The translations under genes were made by a program, and so were the position numbers. From positions 32,250,843 through 32,314,842 of the forward strand of contig LS997564.1 in NCBI GenBank assembly GCA_000469685.2: a DNA stretch of 64,000 bases, given 5' to 3'. Shown here piece after piece: positions 48,280 to 59,080 of the stretch. This stretch comes from Haemonchus contortus (lineage: Eukaryota > Nematoda > Chromadorea > Rhabditida > Trichostrongylidae). Each line of letters starts with the position of its first letter. The first letter of the stretch is position 1. Below the pieces are notes generated by a model, which was given only the letters and a program-made list of their open reading frames with translations, was not told the origin of the DNA and made no database searches.

Positions 48280-48572
48280 CTTCCATCAAATATAACGATT
48301 GCACGGCTAATTTCTGCACTTCCTATTCATCACTTCTACGTCGATTCACCAAATATCGCGCAGTCATTGCAGAGCAACAGCGGACGATTACTGTATCGAC
48401 GGCTTAGGTGTCCCACGAGCGATTCGTCAGTGACGCCCATTTGGTCGGTAGTGATTGGCTGACCACGCCCTAAACGGAGGAGTGGCCGAGCGGCGCTGGC
48501 CTGCGTCTTGTCGGACGCGCCGCTTGAGTAGTGTGATTTATTACCGCCACTGCGGCAGCTGATTTACGGAAG
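48280..48572 (+). promoter_or_regulatory. ceh-13: Putative ceh-13 promoter and leader
   Basis: GC-rich sequence directly before the start codon. It contains an inverted CCAAT core (GATTGG, near 48454), a CACGCCC box, TGATTTATTACCGC (48534-48547, a TGATNNAT PBC-HOX type site) and a small hairpin CCGC-CACT-GCGG (48545-48556). The AG immediately before the ATG (48571-48572) could serve as a spliced-leader acceptor, as is common in nematodes, but its polypyrimidine tract is weak. The promoter assignment rests on position. Confidence 0.5.
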
Positions 48573-51500
48573 ATGAGCTGCGCGGAGTCCTATGCACCGT
48601 ATTACGATTGGCCACCACAAGCTACTTATGCTCCCTATCCACGATGTGATCCACCACGGTATGTTCAAAATTTTATCCAGAATTGGAATAAAATTTTAAA
48701 AATTGGCTTTTACCCCTTGAAAAATGACAAAATGCCTCCTACTTTCCTGAATTCGTCCCTTTCTAGGTCCCAAGAACGTTCTTTACCTTTACCAACATTT
48801 ATTTTGGTTGCTTTACTCTTTTGTTACTTTTTTTCTCCCCTCCTGGGAAACCGATCCCCAGCAAAAACTGGATGTTGGTAGTTCACAAGAGTACAGTAGT
48901 TCCAAGAAGGCACCCAGCTACAGCGTACAGCGGCCGGCCTTAGTGTGCTTTTTCAAAACCACCCATAAATCATCAGACCCATTTAGAAACATAAATCCGC
49001 CCACATCGACTGGTTCACATGTGTACGGCGGTGTTCCTCCAGCGTCCACAAGTGATATCTGGACTACGGCCACTCCATTCCCACATCAACAAGCCAATGT
49101 AACGAATACCTACAAATGGATGCATACGAAACGGTCACATAAACCAGCCGGTATGTTGTTTTTTCCCAGAAATTGCCTTTTTTCCTGATTTTCAATTTTT
49201 TATTTTCTTTTGTTCTCTTTTTATGGGATGATCCTATCCCTCCAACTCCTTCCCATCGCCCTTGCCCATACTGTGAAAGGATTCGTGCCTACCCGTAGGT
49301 AGTTCGGTAATTTACCTTTGTAACGCGATACCTTGACTATTCTCACTAGGATCGTACCGCCTTTAACCCCAGGGTGCACCTATGCCCTCAACGGGGCCTG
49401 TGACAGATTAGGCATGTAGCCAGGGGCTTTGGCGGTTTGATTGAGAGACAGGAGGATCTGGTGGGCGATCGTTCAAACGATGAGCGGCAACCTTTTTATT
49501 GCCACTTCGGCAGCTTATTTATGAAAGAAATTTATTTCTATTGTGACTAATGATTGATAACGATCTCCCGATTGTTTCGGCATGAAATATGGTCCAGGGA
49601 TTGAGACTGTTGTGATTTATCTGTGATCATCTGGGAGATTTATTTGGACAATGGCCATTTTTACCCGCGGTCAATAAATCAGAGGCTTCCTCTTGACCGT
49701 CACCTAAGCGAATAGATTTTTTCTAATGAAGAAAAGCAGCTCCAAGTTCTATCAAACCCTGAACCACGCCTGTTTAGAATGACGCTCAATTCAATTAATA
49801 TCCTTCCACGATCCCTTCTTCATATTGATCTTTAGCGGTATTTAAAGCCTCCCAGGATTCGAGTCAATATTTCCCATTCATCAAATTTATTTCAATTTCA
49901 ATTAAGCACGCTTCCCAGTGTTTCTTTTCCATATCTAACTGGTAGGCAGTTGGGAAAATGGTTTAAGCAATAAATTGGTAAGAAAAATTCGGAAACCCAG
50001 CTACCTACTACAAACCAGGGAAAGTGGTAAATGTTTCAAGAAGACTCTTCCTTTCTGGATATATTTCAAGCGGCTCATAATCTCTGGGAAAAATTTTTTC
50101 CCTTAGGTCAAACTTCTTCAGAATATCTCCTGAAACGGAATTCTTTTCTTAGACGTATCATGGGAGCTCCCTTGAAAGGAAAGCTTCTGGAGGCTTGGAC
50201 TTCTTAAAGAATGGGCCACAAAGGGAATAAGAATAAGATATCACGAGCTTTCCTCATTATTTCTATCATTTCTCCTTGTCACGAGTTCCCAGACTATCAG
50301 CAGTTCATTCTGGAAGTTGTCCCTGGCCAACGTGTCGTAGAAGTCACGTGGTACTGAAATATACATAAAAACCGATGGGAAATTCTCGATCGTCACGTAA
50401 GGAACCCTAGTTGGCCCCGAACGGAACATCACATGACTAGCCGATGATTTTTTTATTCAATTTTTATATATGAGCGGTAATTGGGATGTTCACTTTTCCT
50501 ATCGACTTCAGTTTTTTATCGGAGTAAAGAATCAAGGCTGGGATTCAGCTACCCAGAAACGTCCCGCATGAGGCAGGAACTCCAACTTGGTGACTCCATC
50601 TGTGGAATAAGTCAATTTAGTGAGTTCCCGCAACTGGAGCTGATGACTGGGGCTTCCTGGCTCAAGAGGGAAATCTTCCCAAAGCCGTTTTTATTCTTAG
50701 AGTGGAAAAAGTTTTTAAGATTATAGACACTTTTAAAAAGGGTATGTCCTGGGGATAAGTTATCCTAAGGACTTCTAACACCTGTAGAACTTGATCCTTC
50801 TGGGAACTCCCAGAGAAATGATGAAGGAAGTAGCGGAAGAAAGAGACCCAGGAAACGAGCCTGTTAATCTCATACGGAGCTTGAACAACTGAAATTTTCA
50901 TAGTTGCCATGGTAGGCTAGCGGGTAGCCCATTATAATCAATCTTCCCGCTTGACATTTCACGCCTTGGAAGAATTATGCGTGTTTGTTCTCACTCAAGA
51001 GGGTGTTCCTATCGAATTCCGATGTCATTTGAACACTTGAGGCCACTAGCAGCTCCAGGGCCCTTCTATGGGGCCTATCTCACAGCCCAAACCTTTCTCT
51101 CCTCCATGACTGCAGAACTTCCCTAAGTCACTCTTCATTGAGCAGACTTTGCCCCGTGAAGTGGGGAATCCCAGAAATTTCCTCATCTTCAACACGTTAT
51201 TGACTAGCCTCCTCGGATCGAAAGTTTAGCGAGAGATGCCATGTGATAATCGGGTGGCGCTTCGAGGCCCAGGTGTCAATCAACTCGGGGAGCGCTGTGC
51301 TCACCCATTTGCACTCCGCCATCACCACACCCTCTCCTGGCCTCAGACAACGGCCATGGCCACCACCAATTCCTATCTGCACTGCCGTCAACGGCAAGTA
51401 TACGGTAGTTGGGGTCAGGTGAATTCTCGCACCCCCACGAAGCCCTTCCTTTACACATTCTCCTTCCTTCACCCGTTTCGACCTTGATTGTGAACGATCA

Positions 51501-51876
51501 TCGATCGATTGATTGATTTCAGCTCCAAAACGGAAAGTGGTGGATGAGAATGGTACAAATCGCACTAACTTCAGTACACATCAACTAACAGAACTTGAAA
51601 AAGAATTCCATACCGCCAAATATGTGAATCGTGCACGACGAACAGAAATCGCCCAGAATCTGAAGTTGAACGAGGCACAGGTAGGAATTTCGACAGTCCT
51701 TAGTAACTCCAGCTAATCGATACGTATATTTATCATTATAGGTGAAAATATGGTTCCAAAATCGACGTATGAAAGAGAAAAAACGAGAAAAAGAAAAGGC
51801 ATTTCTAGCCCGAAGTGTTGTTCCGTGGGATAATTCACCACCATCATCGGACGACGTTAAACTTTCACTACTTTAG
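48573..51876 (+). CDS. ceh-13: Hox1/labial-class homeodomain transcription factor (ceh-13 orthologue)
   Basis: Nuclear DNA-binding regulator of anterior body patterning in the Hox family. Four exons: 48573-48658, about 48897-49150, 51523-51680, 51742-51876, giving about 210 residues, close to the roughly 200 of C. elegans CEH-13. Exon 1 starts [13 protein letters not shown] and ends at a GTATGT donor. Exon 2 carries the labial-type PBC-binding hexapeptide TYKWM (about residues 100-104). Exon 3 and 4 encode the homeodomain (about 123-182), with F8, L16, F20, W48, F49, Q50 and N51 all present and recognition helix [18 protein letters not shown]. The last intron splits homeodomain residues 44/45, the site also interrupted in Drosophila labial. 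Introns are 238, 2372 and 61 bp. The exon 2 start is uncertain: 48882, 48897 and 48900 all keep frame, but none has a good pyrimidine tract. TGATNNAT sites nearby suggest Hox/PBC input. Confidence 0.95.
49440..49690 (+). promoter_or_regulatory. Candidate intronic enhancer of ceh-13 (intron 2)
   Basis: A short stretch holds TGATTGAT (49551-49558), TGATTTAT (49613-49620), and on the minus strand TGATTTATTGACCGC (49681-49667), which repeats the promoter word TGATTTATT-ACCGC with one inserted base. It also contains GCCACTTCGGCAGCTTATTTA (49501-49521), nearly the same as the leader block at 48546-48566. Shared rare words between leader and intron support common regulation. Function is inferred. 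Confidence 0.4.
49691..51235 (+). other. Rest of ceh-13 intron 2, nothing recognised
   Basis: AT-rich intron DNA without repeats or frames of note. Confidence 0.5.
51236..51440 (+). other. GC-rich block in intron 2 just before the homeobox exon
   Basis: A GC-rich, open stretch about 100 bp upstream of exon 3. It has an ATG in good context (near 51355) and a GTATAC donor-like word (near 51397). If spliced to exon 3 that short exon would be out of frame, so I do not add it to the gene. Intronic control region or unannotated alternative exon are both possible. Confidence 0.3.
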
Positions 51877-52640
51877 ACCAAATTTTTTCTGCCATTATGA
51901 CGGCATAATTATATATCATTATATCTATATGTAAAGGTTTTCCTACGTATATTTGTCATCGTTCTTTTTCTATCTCTTGACGGTGTCTCTACGATACCAT
52001 ATTAAGCTCACTGGACCACGGGTTTTTTTGCTCTGCTCTTCTGCGTCATTGTGCTTCACCGTTCTTTGTATGTCTGCGTCTCTCGTATGCTTTTTCGTAC
52101 TCTGGTCGTCTGGTGTCTAACCGTCAGCGATCGATCCACATGACGTGACGGTGTTTTTCTGCCTCTCTGATGCGCTCCTCTCACATTTCTGGGAATCTGG
52201 TTGTCCGTCCGTCCGTCGCACATTTGAGAAGGGTCTAGGGTGACAATGTGGGTGGTGGTTTCTGGTTCCCCTTATCGATATACCGTAGCTTCTGGTGATC
52301 AGAACAAAACCGGGCCGACCACTATGCGGCTACCGTAACCACCTTCTCAAACGTCGTCGTCTGTGTCGGCGATGATCAGATCATCGTCGTTTCCCATTCT
52401 TCGCCGAGTAGAGCGCGTTTTCTTGTCGTCATTGATTACGGCTATCATTTTGGGCCATAAATGTCATACAACGATGCGCTTTTAAAGGACGGGGGATGTG
52501 TCGCCGCCGTCTGGCGCCATTTCAACCTAGTTCTTTGTGAATTTATCGCTTTTATTTCACAGAGCTCAATACAATTTCTCTTCAATTGTACAGATATGTG
52601 TAGGAATTATGATTGAATAAAGGTTAATGTATTGATCCGA
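51877..52640 (+). other. ceh-13: ceh-13 3' UTR with poly(A) signal
   Basis: First canonical AATAAA after the stop is at 52616-52621, giving a 3' UTR of about 760 bases. It contains (GTCC)-type repeats near 52200 and a CpG-rich end with GGCCATAAATGTCATAC near 52453. A shorter 3' UTR using a variant signal cannot be excluded. Confidence 0.55.
52616..52621 (+). terminator. Poly(A) signal AATAAA of ceh-13
   Basis: Canonical hexamer downstream of the ceh-13 stop, followed by a T-rich, GT-containing stretch. No competing hexamer is nearer. Confidence 0.6.
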
Positions 52641-53724
52641 ATTTTTGCTTCGAATTTGAAAAATTATGAATCACATCTGGACAAGAGGAGGTTCAGCTGC
52701 TCGAAGATGATTGACTTCGCTGGAGTGGGGGTAAGAACGAAAAAGCAGATAAGTATGGTGCCGATGATCAAGCTTTCACCGGGATGCGCCATACATCCGA
52801 CCTCCAGTCGAGATCGTAAAGGTCTTGAGAAGCCTACCCGGTTTACATGACAGCCAAGTAGGGGTTGTTGTTCGACAATCTCCTTTCGTCACTTCAGCCA
52901 GGCATGCTACCACCTTTTTGGAGTCCTTAAAAAGGTGGAAATCACGGATGGCCAGGGGGACCCATTGCGGCCTCCTCGAACTCTGTCTATTGGTGTACCC
53001 ACAACCCGCTAAGCACTTTTTCACCAGTACTTGTTTCGGGAAGAAAACTACCTGGCTGCTGACCATTGATCCAAACAGGCTTCAAAAAATTCCAAGAAAG
53101 GTTGATAGAAGCTGGTTTAGTTTTACCGCTTGAATTCCACTTATTTACTGTTTTTCAAACCAGTATATGGTGCATTCTCCCTTTCATACTTGTCCTAGTT
53201 CCCCGAACATCGTATTTACCACCCACTTGGAATGTGCAGCAGCAAGAATTTTTATTGATGCTCATTTCAACAACAGTCACTTTCAAAATTAAACAAGTTT
53301 GAAATCGAAAAAAACAATGTGAAAATGAGGACAAGCTGTAAATGTAAAAGTATAAGTAACCGGTTGAAAATAGTAAAAAGACAAAAATAACTGAAAAAAT
53401 CGTAATCCTGAAAGGGAGAAGGGGACTTCTCTGAGAGAATTCACCCAGAGAGGGAAGGAACTCGGAAATTATCCGTGCCTGTGCCAAAAGTAAACGAAAA
53501 CGAACTATCAGTTTCTTTTTTCATTTAACTGGTAATCGATAACAGTCTAAAGACCCTTTCCAATTACTGAAATATTAGATCCGACCTTTGTAATAGAAAA
53601 TTCATTCAATAAAGAGCCCTCCTCAGTTCTCATGGAAATTAGCCTGCATTGCGCCTTTGAGTCAGAAATGATGATACGTTGCAAGGGTGACATGCAGATC
53701 TTACCGTTGCTTTTTTATGTGTCT
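52641..53724. other. Gene-poor; minus-strand SINE S1-like 3' scrap near 52785
   Basis: GGGATGCGCCATACATCCGAC at 52782-52802 is the complement of the S1 3' region. Frames on both strands at 52776-53133 are not recognised. Confidence 0.4.
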
Positions 53725-53805
53725 TTGATAATCATTTTATCATTTCATCGGATCATCAATCATTTAAGGAAACGATTGATAATGTGCTAAATTGATTGAT
53801 AATCG
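53725..53805. promoter_or_regulatory. TGATTGAT cluster, candidate Hox/PBC element
   Basis: Two exact TGATTGAT sites (53755-53762 on minus, 53793-53800 on plus) and one near match (CGATTGAT, 53773-53780) lie within 46 bp, with several TGATAAT words beside them. TGATNNAT is the composite site of PBC-HOX dimers. It lies about 1.1 kb beyond the ceh-13 poly(A) signal. Role inferred. Confidence 0.35.
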
Positions 53806-55599
53806 AATAACAAAAACAAAAAGGATGATACGAGCGATAGGCCATGACAGTGCAAAACCGTTTCTGCACATAGCATTGAACGGAAGCAAAACATCAATCA
53901 GTCAAGCCCCCACGGTAGGTCGCCTAATCGGATGGCCAGCTTTGATGAAAAACATGACAAAGGCATCGCCTGGGCACAGATTTTGGCCAACTCAAAGAAG
54001 GGTTACCTTCGGAACTCACCTTTGTGGAGAACGGTGACACAAGTTGGATTGGGTGCTCATGAATGGTATACATTACAGCTGGAAGCGACCGAATCATGTT
54101 TGGAAGCGAACGAATCATCCAGAATCCCAAGACCCCCATAAGCAATCTTTTCCCACTCCTATTTCTATTCCAGTAAAATTTCATGTAGGAATATGGAGTG
54201 GCCTTGTATTGCTGTTGACTTCACCTCTACATACGAGGACCAATCTTTGATTAAATGAATGATACAGATAAATAAAGCGCGAGAAGAGTTGTAGGTGGCC
54301 TTTTCCGAAATAGGTAAAGCTGTGACAAAACAAATTGGAAATAGAAAGTTTTATTTAAAAAATCACAAGTTGTACAGTAATTTTTCGTAGTGCTCCCAAT
54401 CTCGGGCTTCCGACTGGAAGCTGCATAGGATAATTTTTTCATGCCTTGCAATGAATTAAGTTGATTTTGGCCCTTATTACTAGTCATATTTCGTCTTAAT
54501 TTTCAATTAGATACGCTTCAGAGGTCACGGGGAGGGAGGTGAGGGGGGACAGTGGTCACCTGGAGACAGACGTAGCGCCAGCTCAGCGATTAGTTCCTCA
54601 CAAGCCTCTTTAGCATTTCCTTGACCAGTTTTGGCCTCCATTGCTGGGCCGAAAGTCTCAGACCGGCGAGTTCTTCAGTAGCCTCGGAGAAAACATCTGC
54701 CGTAGTCGATTTTTTGATGGCGATTGGTGAACAGTGACTTGCCTCCCAAAGGTCTCCCTGAGATCTCAACTATATAACACCGCGGCGGCGGAGTGACTGT
54801 GGCAGTTCGAAGGCTATTTTTTGATCGCTCTCTCTCAATGCGGCTCGGTCCTAATCCACTTATCATCACAGCCAGCTGCATTTTGGCCGTTCGGCATCTT
54901 TGATGTTGAGTGACAGTATTGCAGTAATGCGCGACACACCGCACTCCCTGGGCTACCCAGCCACGCGGCCCACTACCAGTCCGGTCGATTATCTCCTGGT
55001 CACCAAAGGCCTAGTGGGGACTCAGCGATCAATGTGTCCTCTTATAGCAAATCCTATTAAAAAGTACTTAGAAATTGATCCTTCCCCCTGCTCTCAGACG
55101 GCTCACAGATAGAGACTTGGGCCTTTCACGATTGCGCCATGACCCCTCATAGTTGCTAGCTTTGGAGGACCTGAGGCATAGGTATTACCCATACTTTGCA
55201 ACCAGGAAAGGCTTGAGAAAGGCTCGGCATTCTGATATCTGGTGGCTCAGTCAGTATGTCTGAGGGCAGACCAGTTGTTCGAGGCGATACCCGTTGTTAT
55301 TCAAGAGACAAATGATATCCAAAAGTGCTACCCTTTGTGATATGTACTAACACATAGAACTTTTTGGTAATAAAAAGTACCAAAGCAACCAAAATGGTTT
55401 ACTTATGCCTAGGTGAATGATGAAGGACATCACGAATTATTGGAATCTGCTCGGTTAACATGTATTTTGTCTTCTTTTCAAAGTTCAGAGCTCATTGTAT
55501 ATTAAAAATATGTACATATTATGTGATGCATGAGATTATTTTCTGGTATTAGCTTAATGAAAAAACAGTGACTTTGGAATAAGTCGATCAGTTGACGAA
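53806..55599. other. Nothing recognised
   Basis: Overlapping short frames on both strands. A G-rich run near 54530 is the only compositional feature. Confidence 0.45.
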
Positions 55600-55918
55600 C
55601 CAACTTTTGAAGACATGACCTTCGGTCACGGAACCCGTTTAGGGATGCTCCCTGCATTTGACATCCGCTCAGAATCGTATTGGCGTTTACGAATGTGGAT
55701 ATAGCCTATACAACAACACCAACTGACCACCGCTTGAACTACGATGCAGCCGATGTACAAGCCAGTGATTTCCTCTTCTAGACCAGTCTAGTACCAACTC
55801 AGTGACCCCAGGAAGATAGGAGGGCAGGTTGCCCTGGGCGAGTATCGATCCGGGCTTCAACCTCCGGACTATGCTCGTGTGATATTGCGTTTTTATTTGT
55901 TAATACACCACTCCCCCT
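55600..55918 (-). repeat. tRNA-derived SINE (family S1), long copy with damaged head
   Basis: The minus-strand head GGGGGAGTGGTGTATTAAC has a broken A box, and the B region (GAGGTTGAAGCCCGG) is altered. The full body and 3' end are present: GGTACTAGACTGGTC, TTGTACATCGGCTGC, GTATAGGCTATATCC, ATACGATTCTGAGCGGATG and the GCATCCCTAAACGGG end. Confidence 0.66.
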
Positions 55919-56744
55919 GTATAGAATGGGTCAAGCCAGATAAATATTACGTATGTATGAGGATGCACACAACCTGTGACCTAGACTTGTAAACATGAGA
56001 CTCTGAGCTGTACATTCCTTTGAACCCACGGTCCATTCATCTTTCGGAGACCCTTCCCAGACTTATCTGACATCCTATGAGGAACTGGAGTATGGGCTAT
56101 TTTTGAAAAAGCAGACCAATATCGGAATCTTTGCAATTTTTGAAAAATTCAATTTTTCTCTTAGTCTTGGAGGAAAATCTAAGCCAAACTATGGATTTGA
56201 TCTCATGGTCAGCAAGCAGTAGCTGAACAAGTAATTTTGCTCGTCCCCAGCAGTTCTGAGGAGAAGAAATCCGCTATATCAAAAAGAAAAATGAACCCAG
56301 CACTTACGTAAATACAAAGCGACATTTCCGCATTTTTGTCAGCACATCAAACCATATGTATGTACCAAAACGACTTTAAAACATCTGGGAGACTGTTGTT
56401 TGTCGTAAAATACCGTCCTGTTCCCATAGATCTGTCAGATACCAAAAGCGTGCCGCTTCTGTGAACCCTCGTCATACCTACCAATAATAATTGGTATAAT
56501 TAAAGGTCACAGCAATACTATTGACGTCTAGATTACCGATAATGTAGATAGGATCCTCACTGCCAGCGGCCTGAGAAGTGCACAATCAGCGAAGATCATC
56601 TCCTTCGTATTCATCTAATAAATCTACCACCTAAAGTTTGGTAGTGGCACTTTATACATATACCAAAGGGATAACAAGTTTGGTATAAAAAAGGCTACTA
56701 GCCAGGTTACCTAACTGCCACTATCTTACCCGACAGTCCGCTAC
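55919..56744. other. Nothing firm; TTGGTAT palindromes near 56480 and 56670
   Basis: Two small inverted repeats (TACCAAT..ATTGGTA at 56478-56497; ATACCAAA..TTTGGTAT near 56660-56690). No gene seen. Confidence 0.4.
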
Positions 56745-56872
56745 CATTTGTTTGACCCCGAAGGAGTGGAACGATTGGCTATTCTTATCAGGGATCCACC
56801 CGAGATTCGAGCCGCGGACCATGTGTGTAGTGTGATAGTGCGTCCCTTTTCACTTCTCCCCCTCCGCCCAAA
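56745..56872 (-). repeat. tRNA-derived SINE (family S1), 5' fragment
   Basis: Minus-strand head GGGCGGAGGGGGAGAAGTG with a mutated A box and a good B box variant, GGCTCGAATCTCGG. Only about 130 bp of the unit remain. Confidence 0.6.
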
Positions 56873-57631
56873 TAAAGAGCCGAATTTCATTGGGCAATGA
56901 AGGCTTGCAGGAACCATAAACATGATCAACTCAGGTGCTTCTCCAGGTAGAATTGTTGCCTGGGTTAATTTCAAATTCATAAACCTTTTCAAAGAGCCTC
57001 TACCACTTAGCTAATAAGTGCAACAATCTTAGAATGATAGATTCTTTACGGATCTCTTCACTCCTATAAAGATCTGGATCACTTTCTCTGTGTCCAAACA
57101 TCAGAAATTCCTTCATGAAACTTCTGGAGGCCGTAGTTCACTTTGACCAGGCAAACTTACCATCTGCTTGAAGCCTTTCGTATTTTTTTCATTTTTTCTC
57201 GATTTTTTTTTGTACAGTACGGAGCTTTAACTTGCGCGTGTCTGAATGCATGAAATAAATGAATAAATTAGTTAACAAACAGGTGTCTGAAAAGGTGATT
57301 CTTAATGTAAGATAATTTTGAAAATTCTGTTTCTTCTACAAGACATGATTTTTCAGGGAAATTTCCGTGAAAATTAGACTTGCCTTCATAAAAGCCAAAT
57401 TGGGCAACCTGAATCGGCTAATCTTTGAAAAGGCTCCATAAAGTGAATGTTTTAGGCGATTCCATTGAAGCCAATGACTTTTATCCATAGTAATGTGAGC
57501 ATGGCGCTTCAAAATATCGAACTAGCAATGGCAATTTTTGGCTAAAAAATGTTTCGTTGTGGTCCGGAAGTTTCCATGAATACCGTAATTGTTTATAGTA
57601 GCTCAAATGTTTATGTATTCAATAGGCTGTT
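56873..57631. other. Nothing recognised
   Basis: AT-rich. No supportable feature. Confidence 0.45.
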
Positions 57632-57757
57632 ATGAGACTACTTGAGCGATTGTTCGGTGCACTCTGTGGAGTAGGTTGCGTCATCGAAGTGGAAGGAGCA
57701 AAGCGGTCAGCCAGCAGCAACAGCACTCAAACGCAAATGCGCCCAGTGTCGGAATAG
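57632..57757 (+). CDS. Small ORF of unknown function, tentative
   Basis: ATG to TAG, 41 codons. Starts MRLLERLFGALCGVGC and ends in a polar, serine/threonine/glutamine-rich tail. Codon use (GAA, GTG, GGA, AAG) is more coding-like than the surrounding DNA, and the local G+C rises. The N-terminal half is hydrophobic with two cysteines. No family is recognised. A second frame (57676-57894) overlaps it, so this may be an exon of a larger gene or chance. No promoter or poly(A) evidence was seen. Confidence 0.25.
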   Translation: MRLLERLFGALCGVGCVIEVEGAKRSASSNSTQTQMRPVSE

Positions 57758-58830
57758 CATCAAAGACAAATGCTGTGACAGACTATGATGTATTAACTTC
57801 GACTATGGGTATAGAGTTTTGTTGCCGAAATCAAAAATATAAGGGACCGCGGCACCCCGTCGTCTCTTTAGCGCCCCATATGGGAACGGGCTAGGAAAAA
57901 AATAGGTTACCGAAAGCTCCACAGCTTTCAGGGGGAGGGAAGACCTGTCCTACCCAATTTTCAGATAAACTTGGGTCGAAATGGGTAAGGTTCATAACGT
58001 TCGAAACGGGATATCCTTCATTTCGAAACCGAGTTACCTGAAAAAGAGCACCTTTCAAAGAGTACAACAGCTAAGGGAAAACCCTGGTGCTGGAAATGGC
58101 CTCCATTTTCAGCCTGCTTGTAGGGGGACCAAATCGAATTTTTTCCACCCGATCATATGCCCGTAGACCAGAAGGAAGAAGGATTGAAATGTACAGTAAT
58201 GTATAGTTTCCAGATTCGGAAATAACTTGAACTTGGAGAGCCCCATCTAGCCAGAGAGAAACGTTTCCAAAGTGGATTGCCCACAAACGAAGGTCTCTAT
58301 AAGAGGGATCTCAGAAGTGAGACTGCCGTCGAAAATCGAAAAAAGAGCCCCCATCATGAATGCCTATAGCCAGTACTGGAGCTATGTAACCAAGTTTTCA
58401 GCTTAATGAGAAACTGTAGAGATACTATACTCTTTCACCTGACTCTGAGGTCCACACAGATAGCTGAATGCATGGCGCATTATTGGTGAATTCACTCAGG
58501 ATTTTTGAAAGAGCTGTAGACCAACCAGAGCTCGTATCCTATTTGGGTTAAAATCTGCCCACCCACTACTTGATTCTCACCACTGTGCTGTTTATTTACC
58601 TTAACCTAATTTTGTATTTCATAAATCAGGGACCCAGCTAGCCCAAAATGAAGACGAACAATCGGATGTCCTGAAAACATAGTGCACGGTGCAGTTTTCC
58701 TACAATCATGTACTGTAACAATCTTTTTTTAATCCCGAAGATCTCAAAAGCATGGATGACCAACTCTTTGACCGACGGATCTTCCCAAACAGCTTCCCAT
58801 CCTCTATTGATAGCCAGTCGAGGGTCATGT
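57758..58830. other. Gene-poor; SINE S1-like 3' scrap near 58465
   Basis: TGAATGCATGGCGCATT at 58463-58479 matches the S1 3' region. Nothing else supported. Confidence 0.4.
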
Positions 58831-59080
58831 TTATTATGCAAGCATTGTCGGTCGGGTCGAAGGCGAGGCTACACCATGCCAAGCAGGGAGCCGACCAGGA
58901 GGCGGACGGCCATTCGGCGTTTGTGAGCGGTTAGATGAAAGCGGACAGAATGACAGTGTATGATGCATTGACATGGGATATGCTTGGATTAGACCCCCGT
59001 CGGACAACAATAGCATCATCCTCAGCATGGATCGACACACACACGCATACAGATCATGTGGCGATAATGAGTCCACAAAT
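58831..59080. promoter_or_regulatory. GC-richer island, candidate regulatory block
   Basis: CpG-containing patch (CGGTCGGGTCGAAGGCGAGG near 58850) followed by ACACACACGCATAC-type repeats. Overlapping short frames on both strands suggest it is noncoding. Compositional inference. Confidence 0.24.

Noticed and set aside
48477..48495. GGAGTGGCCGAGCGG looks like the start of a tRNA-Leu/Ser gene
   Set aside because: No B box, T arm or acceptor complement follows; it lies in the GC-rich ceh-13 leader.
51197..51565. 122-codon minus-strand frame across the ceh-13 intron/exon boundary
   Set aside because: It is antisense to a confidently assigned homeobox exon and has no domain.
52776..53066. Minus-strand frame with LAIRDFHLF, reminiscent of mariner transposase (LAP.DYHLF)
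   Set aside because: The preceding HPPYSPD-type residues and the following conserved positions are missing, and one end of the segment is SINE S1-like sequence.
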